This document shows, piece by piece, positions 7,480-13,932 of a stretch of DNA of 25,942 nt. The stretch lies in the NCBI GenBank assembly GCA_049607205.1, contig JBMYWH010000029.1, forward strand, positions 1 through 25,942, given 5' to 3'. The notes beneath the pieces were generated by a model. The model searched no databases. It was not told the DNA's origin and saw nothing but the letters and a program-made list of their open reading frames with translations. Origin of the DNA: JBELHR01 sp049607205 (GTDB lineage: Bacteria > Bacteroidota > Bacteroidia > Flavobacteriales > Flavobacteriaceae). Numbering within the stretch: position 1 is the stretch's first letter; every line of letters starts with the position of its first letter. The position numbers were made by a program, and so were the translations under genes.

Positions 7480-7791
7480 ATGTTAAATATCGCTTTACAA
7501 GCATCTATGGAAGGATTAGGAAGTATGCTTCCTTTTCTATTAATTTTCGTAGTGATGTATTTCTTCATGATTAGACCTCAGGTGAAACGTCAGAAGAAAG
7601 AAAAAACATTTCAAGATTCACTTAATCGTGGAGCAAAAGTAATTACAACAAGTGGAATACACGGAAAGGTTGTTGAAATCAATGATACAGATAAGACTGT
7701 AGTGATTGAAACTGGAGCTGGAAAAATCAAAATGGAGCGTTCAGCAGTCTCTGCTGAGTTAAGTACTAAGCTTAATGCACCTAAGAAATAA
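7480..7791 (+). CDS. yajC: Preprotein translocase subunit YajC
   Basis: This 103-residue protein has a single membrane helix (about residues 16-33) followed by the diagnostic IRPQVKRQKKEKTFQDSLNRGAKVITTSGIHGKVVEI segment of YajC. It is an accessory subunit of the SecDF-YajC complex that assists SecYEG in protein export at the inner membrane. The short N terminus ahead of the helix and the basic cytoplasmic domain of about 65 residues are of normal size. It is followed after about 15 bases by a terminator, yet the ybbR-like gene starts shortly afterwards, so downstream expression may need read-through or its own promoter. Confidence 0.95.
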   Translation: MLNIALQASMEGLGSMLPFLLIFVVMYFFMIRPQVKRQKKEKTFQDSLNRGAKVITTSGIHGKVVEINDTDKTVVIETGAGKIKMERSAVSAELSTKLNAPKK

Positions 7792-7807
7792 GGAATTCTT
7801 CCTTCTT

Positions 7808-7838
7808 AAAAAAGCGAGTCGATTGACTCGCTTTTTTT
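7808..7838 (+). terminator. Intrinsic terminator after yajC
   Basis: GCGAGTC (7814-7820) pairs with GACTCGC (7825-7831) around GATT, with A and T runs on either side extending the stem and giving a U tract. The ybbR-like ATG is only 14 bases beyond the T run. The terminator therefore separates nusB-DUF1573-yajC from ybbR-coaE, or acts as a partial attenuator. Confidence 0.88.
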
Positions 7839-7851
7839 GTACATTTACTTT

Positions 7852-8826
7852 ATGCAAATCCTTGAAAAAAAAATAAAAAACAAAGACCTTAAGCAGCAAA
7901 GAAAGACCTATGCCTTTCTTTTTTTCTTGATTTTGTCAAGTTGTTTTTGGCTCTTAATTAAATTGAGTAAGGAATATACTTCTACCGCTCGTTACTCGGT
8001 TAGGTATGAGAATTTACCTGAGGATAAGATCTTGCAAAACAAGCCCACGAATGAAGTTCAAATTTTAATTAAAGGAACAGGGTATCGAATTTTAAGAGAG
8101 AAATGGTTGAGCCCTGTATTGAATTTAGACGCTTCAAATTTGACTAAAACTAATGGATCTATCTACGTTTTAAGTCCTAATAATCAGTTAGCTTATATAG
8201 AATCTCAAAGTAGTCAAGTAATCGTGCAAAGAGTACTCAAGGATACGATTCGCTTAGATTTAGGAACCTTGATGAGAAAGAAAGTTCCGGTAAGTTTAAT
8301 TCAAGATATCGAGTTTAAACAAGGTTATCATCACGATGGTCGGTTTGAAATACGTCCGGATTCAATCGAAGTTGTTGGGCCAGGGAAAAGTTTATCTCAA
8401 CTTTCTAATATAGAAACCCAAAAACTTATTTTGAAGGAAGTAAGTGATACTATAAAAAGAGAGTTAGATTTAAATTTATCTCAATTTTCAGATGGTGATT
8501 TTAAATTTTCCCAATCTCGAGTTCAAATTTTTGCACCAGTAGAAAAATATACCGAAGGAGTGTTTATGTTACCCGTGAAAATTTTGAATGTGCCTAAGGA
8601 TATCGAACTTACGGTATTTCCTAAAACGGTTGAGCTTTTTTATCAAACAGGCTTGTCTAAATTCAATTCTGTACTGCCTTCAGATTTCGAGGTGAGTTGC
8701 GATTTTGAAGAGGCACAGAAGCTTGGTTTAAAGGCTTTAGAATTAAAGGTTACATCTAAGTCGAAGTATGTGAGTTTTTATAGGGTTAGTCCAAGTCAAT
8801 TAGAGTATTTAATTTCTAAAAAATGA
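7852..8826 (+). CDS. YbbR-like domain protein (CdaR-like)
   Basis: This 324-residue protein has one membrane helix at about residues 19-38, then a periplasmic region of repeated beta-rich YbbR-like modules. Examples are YSVRYENLPEDKILQNKPTNEVQILIKGTGYRIL and VPVSLIQDIEFKQGYHHDGRFEIRPDSIEVVGPGKSLSQL, where the VxGPxxxL turn is typical. In Firmicutes the relative CdaR regulates a diadenylate cyclase, but no cyclase gene is visible here, so the role is open. I start at the ATG at 7852; an in-frame TTG at 7837 lies inside the terminator T run and is unlikely. The stop overlaps the coaE start by four bases (ATGA), suggesting translational coupling. Confidence 0.78.
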   Translation: MQILEKKIKNKDLKQQRKTYAFLFFLILSSCFWLLIKLSKEYTSTARYSVRYENLPEDKILQNKPTNEVQILIKGTGYRILREKWLSPVLNLDASNLTKTNGSIYVLSPNNQLAYIESQSSQVIVQRVLKDTIRLDLGTLMRKKVPVSLIQDIEFKQGYHHDGRFEIRPDSIEVVGPGKSLSQLSNIETQKLILKEVSDTIKRELDLNLSQFSDGDFKFSQSRVQIFAPVEKYTEGVFMLPVKILNVPKDIELTVFPKTVELFYQTGLSKFNSVLPSDFEVSCDFEEAQKLGLKALELKVTSKSKYVSFYRVSPSQLEYLISKK

Positions 8827-9407
8827 TCATAGGATTAACAGGAGGAATTGGCTCAGGTAAAACGACTATATTGAACTTCTTTGAAGATTTAGGAGCCCAT
8901 ACTTATAGCAGTGATTTAAGAGCTAAGGCCTTGATGAGTGAGGATGATAATCTCAAAGAAGCTATAAAGAACTTGTTCGGAGATAAGGCTTATTTAGATT
9001 CGGAATTAAATCGACCATATATTGCCGAAATAGTTTTTCAAGATAGCTCCAAACTCGAGGCATTAAACAATTTGGTTCACCCTGCAGTTCACAATGATTT
9101 TAAGCAATTCGCTGCTAGGTATCCCGATGCTATTGTCATTTATGAAAGTGCTTTATTGTTGTCTTCAAAGCTGAGGTTTTGGGATTATAGTTTAGGCATC
9201 ATAGTAAGTCCCGAACAAAGACTTCTCAGGGTGATGAAAAGGGATGGACTAACTCGAGAACAAGTTGAATCTAGAATGTCTAAACAACTCAGTAATGAGA
9301 GGGTTATTTCTATGGTAGACTACCTGATTTATAATGATAATCTAGATCAGGCAAAACAAGAGGCAAAGCATTTATTTACTGAATGGATGTCTTTGTTAAA
9401 AAATTAA
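8823..9407 (+). CDS. coaE: Dephospho-CoA kinase
   Basis: This 194-residue cytoplasmic enzyme phosphorylates the 3' hydroxyl of dephospho-CoA, the last step of coenzyme A synthesis. The P-loop is LTGGIGSGKTT at about residues 5-15. Other hallmarks are the AHTYSSDLRAKALM segment, HPAVHNDF, VIYESALL and the lid-region RDGLTREQVESRMSKQ. Length is normal for CoaE. The start is coupled to the upstream YbbR-like gene by a four-base overlap. No clear terminator follows; the first of the phased GTTAA motifs lies in its last codons. Confidence 0.95.
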   Translation: MIIGLTGGIGSGKTTILNFFEDLGAHTYSSDLRAKALMSEDDNLKEAIKNLFGDKAYLDSELNRPYIAEIVFQDSSKLEALNNLVHPAVHNDFKQFAARYPDAIVIYESALLLSSKLRFWDYSLGIIVSPEQRLLRVMKRDGLTREQVESRMSKQLSNERVISMVDYLIYNDNLDQAKQEAKHLFTEWMSLLKN

Positions 9408-9471
9408 ATATTCTTATTTTTTTTAGTTAATTTCTTGTTAAGCTGCTATTGAATTTGTTAATATAGGTTAA
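9395..9471 (+). promoter_or_regulatory. Helically phased GTTAA repeats, candidate response-regulator operator
   Basis: The pentamer GTTAA occurs at 9395, 9426, 9437, 9457 and 9467. The spacings are 31, 11, 20 and 10 bases, all near whole turns of the DNA helix. The copies share a TT or TnnG lead and often a following T. The last two overlap or follow the -33 TTG of the promoter at 9455-9485. OmpR/PhoB-family regulators bind tandem repeats spaced 10-11 bases, and the operon encodes such a regulator, so autoregulation is a reasonable inference. Confidence 0.5.
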
Positions 9472-9485
9472 TTTAACTAATTTTG
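9455..9485 (+). promoter_or_regulatory. Bacteroidota-type promoter for the two-component operon
   Basis: TTG at 9455-9457 is followed after 20 bases by TAATTTTG at 9478-9485, an exact TAnnTTTG match. Initiation near 9489 gives a leader of about 23 bases to the ATG at 9512. A second TAnnTTTG-like octamer TACATTTG (9500-9507) is too close to the start codon and lacks a well-spaced TTG. Confidence 0.62.
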
Positions 9486-9511
9486 TATTAATGAATTTCT
9501 ACATTTGATGT

Positions 9512-11095
9512 ATGAATAAAAAAATATTTGTGCTCATCGTTGTTTTGATGAGTTTTGCTCTTATTGGGATTGTAGCTGTTCAGTATTTTTGGGTACAGAA
9601 TGCAATACGTACCAACGACAAGCAATTTTCTGATGATGTTAATTATGCTTTAGCAAAAGTTTCAGAAAATATTTATAAAAGAGAGCAGAACGATCAATAT
9701 GAGTATATCAAGAACCTTTCTAAGATTGAGGATTCTTTAGAGGGATTTGATTCTGCTACTTACTCTACTTTTATGTATGAGACCAAGGACCAGAAACTTA
9801 AGACGACGTATAGGTATAAAACGAGTGTTTTAGAAGAGAATTATAAAGTACCAAGTGATTTTACAGAACAGGATACTTTAGTTTTAAAGCGATTTTTTTC
9901 CAGAGAAGATGAAACAACTGTGATATCTGGAGGAGGAAATTCAGATTTTGGAGATTCAAAAGAGGTTTTTACCCAAACATCCTATAGTAGAATGGATGAT
10001 ATGGAACGAGCGGCTTTTGAAAAATGGTATAATAAGTGGGCATCCTATAAAATTCCAATCAACAGAAGGACTAATAGAGATGAAATCCAGGAGAATATTG
10101 AAAAAGAATTAGCGAGTAGAGGTATTGATACTGATTTTAGATTTGCAGTATACAATCAAGACCTGCCCACTTCTATTAAGTCTGGCTATTTTAGTTTAGA
10201 AAAGGAGCGAAGTTACTGGGTAACTTTGTTTAGAGATAAGGATAAGAACGGAAAAAGTAAATTCCAACTTTATGTGACTTTTCCTAAGAAGAATCAATTT
10301 ATTTTGACTCAAATTGGGAGAATATTGATGTTGTCCATCTTTTTTATTGTGATCATTGTAATCGTATTTACCAGTTCACTGTATCAGATGCTAAAGCAAA
10401 AAAAGATCTCTGAGATAAAGACAGATTTCATTAACAACATGACGCATGAGTTTAAAACGCCTATAGCAACGATAAATTTAGCTACGGATGCGATTCGAAA
10501 TCCAAAAATTATCTCAGATCAAGAAAAAGTGTTACGCTACGTGCAGATGATTAATGATGAAAATGTACGTATGCATGAGCAAGTTGAGAATGTGTTGAGA
10601 ATTTCCAAACTTGAAAAGAATCAATTAGATGTTTCAAAGGAGGATGTAGATTTTCAAGATATTATAGAAGATGCAATAAGTCATGTTGTTCTTTTAGCAC
10701 AAGATCGAGGTGGTAGAATCACTACTCATTTTGAGGCGATTCAAACCGAGGTCTATGGAAATGAATTTCATTTGACTAATATGTGTGTAAACATATTGGA
10801 AAATGCTATTAAATATTCACCTGAAACCCCTAAGATCGAGGTCTTTACTTCAAATGAACAAAATCACTTTGTTTTCAAAGTTAAAGATCACGGTGTTGGA
10901 ATGAGTAAAACTGTTCAAAAGAACATTTTTGACAAGTTCTATCGCGAACATGGAGGTAACATTCACAATGTAAAAGGACATGGTTTAGGATTAAGTTATG
11001 TAAAACAGATTGTTACGCGCCACAATGGTTCGATTTTTGTAGAGAGTGAAAAAGGAAAGGGTAGTACCTTTATTGTAAAATTAGATTTGATATAA
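9512..11095 (+). CDS. Membrane sensor histidine kinase (RprX-like)
   Basis: This 527-residue kinase has membrane helices at about residues 5-27 and 268-291, enclosing a periplasmic sensor of some 240 residues with no domain I can name. The cytoplasmic part has a HisKA domain with phospho-acceptor His312 in NNMTHEFKTPIATI. The HATPase_c domain has the N box NILENAIKYS (427-436), G1 DHGVGM (459-464), an F box near FDKFYREH (473-480) and G2 GHGLGLSYVKQI (489-500). There is no HAMP domain of normal length between the second helix and His312. It should autophosphorylate and pass phosphate to the regulator encoded 11 bases downstream. The architecture matches RprX-type kinases of Bacteroidota; the signal is unknown. 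Confidence 0.92.
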   Translation: MNKKIFVLIVVLMSFALIGIVAVQYFWVQNAIRTNDKQFSDDVNYALAKVSENIYKREQNDQYEYIKNLSKIEDSLEGFDSATYSTFMYETKDQKLKTTYRYKTSVLEENYKVPSDFTEQDTLVLKRFFSREDETTVISGGGNSDFGDSKEVFTQTSYSRMDDMERAAFEKWYNKWASYKIPINRRTNRDEIQENIEKELASRGIDTDFRFAVYNQDLPTSIKSGYFSLEKERSYWVTLFRDKDKNGKSKFQLYVTFPKKNQFILTQIGRILMLSIFFIVIIVIVFTSSLYQMLKQKKISEIKTDFINNMTHEFKTPIATINLATDAIRNPKIISDQEKVLRYVQMINDENVRMHEQVENVLRISKLEKNQLDVSKEDVDFQDIIEDAISHVVLLAQDRGGRITTHFEAIQTEVYGNEFHLTNMCVNILENAIKYSPETPKIEVFTSNEQNHFVFKVKDHGVGMSKTVQKNIFDKFYREHGGNIHNVKGHGLGLSYVKQIVTRHNGSIFVESEKGKGSTFIVKLDLI

Positions 11096-11106
11096 AAATA
11101 GTCAAA

Positions 11107-11802
11107 ATGGAAAATAAGAAAATACTTTTAGTGGAAGATGATCCAAATTTTGGAATCGTTTTAAAAGATTATTTAAGCTTAAACAACTACACTGTTTCTC
11201 ATGCTAAAGATGGTTTAGAGGGATTGATTATGTTTAAGAACGATGACTTCGATTTATGTATTTTAGATGTAATGATGCCTAGAAAAGATGGATTTTCTTT
11301 AGCAGCAGACATTAGAGAAACCAATAAGAATGTTCCTATTATCTTCTTAACGGCAAAAACCATGAAAGAAGATGTTTTAAAAGGATATCAAGTTGGAGCA
11401 GACGATTATTTAAATAAGCCATTTGATTCAGAGGTCTTATTGTATAAGATAAATGTAATTCTTCAGAGAAAGGAAAATGATAAAAAAGTGGATGATGATA
11501 TGTTCGAATTCCAAATCGGAAAATATCATTTGAATTCTAAGTTAAGATACTTAACTCTTGAAGGACAAGAACCTCAAAAATTGTCTCCAAAGGAAAACAA
11601 ATTATTGAAGTTATTAGCAGTTCATAAAAATGACCTAATGCCTCGAGAATTAGCCTTGACTAAGATTTGGAGAGATGATAACTATTTTACTTCTCGAAGT
11701 ATGGATGTTTATATTGCTAAACTCCGTAAGTACTTAAAAGGAGATGAAAATGTTGAAATCATCAATATTCACGGAGAAGGATTTAGATTAGTAGATCAAT
11801 AA
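11107..11802 (+). CDS. OmpR-family response regulator (RprY-like)
   Basis: This 231-residue regulator has a receiver domain (about residues 4-120) with acidic Asp11/Asp12, phosphorylation site Asp54 in LCILDVMMPRKDG, switch Thr82 and Lys104 in LNKPF. The C-terminal winged-helix Trans_reg_C domain spans about 130-229, with PKENKLLKLLAVHKNDLMPRELALTKIW and RSMDVYIAKLRKYLKGDENVEIINIHGEGFRL as recognition features. It is the evident partner of the histidine kinase encoded 11 bases upstream. OmpR-type domains bind direct repeats 10-11 bases apart, which fits the phased GTTAA array before the operon. A terminator follows directly. Confidence 0.94.
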   Translation: MENKKILLVEDDPNFGIVLKDYLSLNNYTVSHAKDGLEGLIMFKNDDFDLCILDVMMPRKDGFSLAADIRETNKNVPIIFLTAKTMKEDVLKGYQVGADDYLNKPFDSEVLLYKINVILQRKENDKKVDDDMFEFQIGKYHLNSKLRYLTLEGQEPQKLSPKENKLLKLLAVHKNDLMPRELALTKIWRDDNYFTSRSMDVYIAKLRKYLKGDENVEIINIHGEGFRLVDQ

Positions 11803-11809
11803 AAATTAT

Positions 11810-11842
11810 AAAAAGGTTTTGTCCATGGGACAAAACCTTTTT
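11810..11842 (+). terminator. Intrinsic terminator of the two-component operon, overlapping a promoter
   Basis: AAAAAGGTTTTGTCC (11810-11824) pairs with GGACAAAACCTTTTT (11828-11842) around an ATG loop, giving a 15-bp stem ending in a U tract. It begins eight bases after the response-regulator stop. The following promoter elements lie within the same bases. Confidence 0.92.
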
Positions 11843-11849
11843 AATTTTA
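11819..11849 (+). promoter_or_regulatory. Candidate promoter for the YciO-like gene, nested in the terminator
   Basis: TTG at 11819-11821, in the left arm of the hairpin, is followed after 20 bases by TAATTTTA at 11842-11849, a one-base variant of TAnnTTTG. Initiation near 11853 would leave about 12 bases before the ATG at 11865. Confidence 0.4.
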
Positions 11850-11864
11850 CACAAAAAATAATAT

Positions 11865-12485
11865 ATGGCTGAAATGATTCGTATTTACCCGGAGAACCCC
11901 AATCCTAAAGAGATCGCTAAGGCGGTCAAGGTATTGCGTAATGGAGGTCTTGTGATTTATCCTACTGATACAGTATATGGATTAGGTTGTGATATCACCA
12001 ATACTAAAGCACTGGAAAAAATTGCTCGTATAAAAGGGGTGAAGCTTGAAAAGGCGAACTTCTCTTTTGTATGTTATGACTTAAGTAATTTATCGGACTA
12101 CGTAAAGCAGTTGAGTTCTTCTACTTTTAAAATATTGAAACGTGCATTGCCTGGGCCTTATACTTTTATATTGCCGGGAAGTAATTCTTTGCCAAAGGTC
12201 TTTAAAAAGAAGAAAACTGTTGGGATTAGAGTTCCGGATAATTTAATTGCAAGAGAATTGGTAAAAGAGCTCGGGAACCCAATTGTTTCAACTTCTATTC
12301 ATGATGAAGATGAATTACTTGAGTATACTACTGACCCTGAATTAATTCTTGAGAAATGGAATTCTTTAGTAGATCTAGTTATTGATGGTGGTTACGGAGA
12401 TAATACCGCCTCGACAGTGATTGATTTAACTGAAGATACACCTGAGGTTATCCGTGAGGGTAAAGGTGATTTATCTATTCTTTAA
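11865..12485 (+). CDS. YciO-like protein of the YrdC/Sua5 superfamily
   Basis: This 206-residue cytoplasmic protein has the YrdC fold. The N-terminal nucleotide region is LRNGGLVIYPTDTVYGLGCDI at residues 24-44, followed by GPYTFILP (97-104) and VGIRVPD (119-125). Annotation pipelines often call such proteins L-threonylcarbamoyladenylate synthase (TsaC/Sua5), which makes the precursor for t6A in tRNA. However, the SxN motif of TsaC is replaced by STSIHDED (142-149), and the ending LVIDGGYGDNTASTVIDLTEDTPEVIREGKGD (171-202) closely resembles E. coli YciO. YciO-type proteins are reported to be poor TsaC substitutes, so the enzyme activity is uncertain. Its last 15 bases overlap the convergent glycosyltransferase gene. 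Confidence 0.82.
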   Translation: MAEMIRIYPENPNPKEIAKAVKVLRNGGLVIYPTDTVYGLGCDITNTKALEKIARIKGVKLEKANFSFVCYDLSNLSDYVKQLSSSTFKILKRALPGPYTFILPGSNSLPKVFKKKKTVGIRVPDNLIARELVKELGNPIVSTSIHDEDELLEYTTDPELILEKWNSLVDLVIDGGYGDNTASTVIDLTEDTPEVIREGKGDLSIL

Positions 12486-13463
12486 ATAAGTGTTCTTTTT
12501 ACCAATAAAATAATTCCAAACAATACTTCTGACCTGGAAGTAATTCTGGTTTTGTGGCGACTCCCTTTTCAAGTATATTTTTCTCAGGTTTTTATAAAAG
12601 CTAAAATGAGCTTTAAGTACCTGCAAAAAGTGTTTTGGCTTAGCTTGAAGCAATAAGTGCATCCCTGAGACTCCGTCCAAAACCATTCGTGAGAATAAAA
12701 TTGAAAACAATTTTGATTGAGGAAGGTTTTTTAAAAGAGTATAAAGGCTGTTTCTATAATTCAGATAGGTTTTAAAGGGACTAGAAGCATCTAAGGTTCC
12801 CCCTCCTAAATGATAAACCACTGATGCTGGAATTACCTTAATTTCATGTCCTTTATTTCGAGCTCTCCAACAAAGGTCAATTTCTTCAAAGTGAGCAAAA
12901 TAGTCAGAATCAAAGCCTCCGAGCTCATCAAATATCTCCTTTCTTATAAACAAACAAGCTCCTGAAGCCCAGTTTATATCAATAGGGTCGTCATACTGAC
13001 CTTTATCCTTTTCTAAATGATCAAAGATCCTCCCACGACAGTAGGCATAACCGTACTTGTCTAAAAACCCACCAGAGGCTCCTGCATATTCAAAATATTC
13101 AGGTTGGCGATAAGATCTAATTTTGGGCTGTATGATTCCTGTGTTTGATGAATTTTTAAATTCTTCAAGGATGGGATTAATCCAGTTAGGGCTAGTGGCA
13201 ATGTCTGAATTGACAAGTGCATATATATCGGCATCTATTTGTTTTAATCCTTCATTATAACCTCCAGCATAGCCTTTGTTCTGTTTGAGCTCAATAAGTG
13301 GAAGATCAGGATAGTTTTGTTTGATAAATGCAAGGGATTGATCCTTAGAATTATTATCGATGATATAAACAGTATGCTCGGGGCTGTGTTTAAGAACCTC
13401 AGGAAGAAAGGTCTCTAATACTCCCTCTCCATTATAATTTAAGATGACAATTGCTGTTTTCAT
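12471..13463 (-). CDS. Glycosyltransferase family 2, rhamnosyltransferase-like
   Basis: This 330-residue enzyme has a GT-A fold. It opens with MKTAIVILNYNG and IIDNNSKDQS (residues 34-43), then the metal-binding NSD at 85-87, WASGACLFIRKEIFDELGGFDSDYF (165-189) and the acceptor/base motif HFEEIDLCWR (191-200). These are the signatures of GT2 enzymes of the WbbL/rhamnosyltransferase group that build surface polysaccharide from nucleotide sugars at the cytoplasmic face of the inner membrane. Its start overlaps the stop of the HSDR_N gene by four bases (ATGA), so the two are translated together. There are no other polysaccharide genes nearby, so the glycan is unknown. Confidence 0.9.
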   Translation of the reverse strand: MKTAIVILNYNGEGVLETFLPEVLKHSPEHTVYIIDNNSKDQSLAFIKQNYPDLPLIELKQNKGYAGGYNEGLKQIDADIYALVNSDIATSPNWINPILEEFKNSSNTGIIQPKIRSYRQPEYFEYAGASGGFLDKYGYAYCRGRIFDHLEKDKGQYDDPIDINWASGACLFIRKEIFDELGGFDSDYFAHFEEIDLCWRARNKGHEIKVIPASVVYHLGGGTLDASSPFKTYLNYRNSLYTLLKNLPQSKLFSILFSRMVLDGVSGMHLLLQAKPKHFLQVLKAHFSFYKNLRKIYLKRESPQNQNYFQVRSIVWNYFIGKKNTYLKNR

Positions 13464-13900
13464 TGATGTTTTGGTATTTCCCTAAGAAACTCATAGGACT
13501 TATTCTCGTGGTTCATTTTACAAAAATAATGATTCATACCGTTGCTAAGCATTAAATAAGGAGCTTTTATAACCATATTATACCTTGCAATTTGATCAAA
13601 TGTATCTTGATTTATTGGAACAGAAGGAGCTTTGCATTCCACCACTAAATAAGGATTGAAATCAGAGTCATAGGTAAGAATATCTGTTCTTCTGGTCATT
13701 CCATTGATTTGTAAGGCCTTCTCAACTGAAATCTTGCTTAAGGGATATCCTTGTTCTTCTAGGTATTTTATGCAGTGTTGTCTTACCCATTCTTCGGGTT
13801 GTAATAAGAGTTCTTTTTTTCTAATCGGATCAAAAATGAACAGTTTATTTTCCCTATTTTTGATTTTGAACTGATAGGTAGGAAAGCTTAGTTTTTGCAT
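13460..13900 (-). CDS. Small HSDR_N-type protein with a PD-(D/E)xK nuclease-like core
   Basis: This 146-residue protein matches stand-alone type I restriction enzyme R-subunit N-terminal domains (HSDR_N_2 group). It carries the PD-(D/E)xK pattern: Glu36 in PEEWVRQ, Asp73 in RRTDIL, Glu88-Cys-Lys90 in VVECKAP, and the later Gln103 in FDQIARYN. The restriction-enzyme helicase, specificity and methylase subunits are absent, and the protein is too short to include them, so this is not a restriction system. It is commonly found beside holA in Bacteroidota, suggesting a housekeeping DNA role, though none is shown. The intact nuclease motif suggests catalysis is possible. Confidence 0.82.
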   Translation of the reverse strand: MQKLSFPTYQFKIKNRENKLFIFDPIRKKELLLQPEEWVRQHCIKYLEEQGYPLSKISVEKALQINGMTRRTDILTYDSDFNPYLVVECKAPSVPINQDTFDQIARYNMVIKAPYLMLSNGMNHYFCKMNHENKSYEFLREIPKHQ

Positions 13901-13904
13901 GTCA

Positions 13905-13932
13905 TAAAAGTATAAATTTATTCATGAATCAA
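13905..13932 (-). promoter_or_regulatory. Candidate promoter for the HSDR_N-glycosyltransferase pair
   Basis: On the minus strand TTG (13932-13930) is followed after 17 bases by TACTTTTA (13912-13905), a one-base variant of TAnnTTTG. Initiation would fall close to the ATG at 13900, implying a leaderless or nearly leaderless message. The TTG lies within the first codons of holA. Confidence 0.4.

Noticed and set aside
9500..9507. Second TAnnTTTG octamer just before the histidine kinase
   Set aside because: It is only a few bases from the ATG and lacks a TTG at proper spacing; the promoter at 9455-9485 is better.
13460..13900. Remnant of a type I restriction-modification locus
   Set aside because: The protein is a complete small HSDR_N-type unit in a conserved-looking setting beside holA; no other restriction subunit or mobile gene is present.
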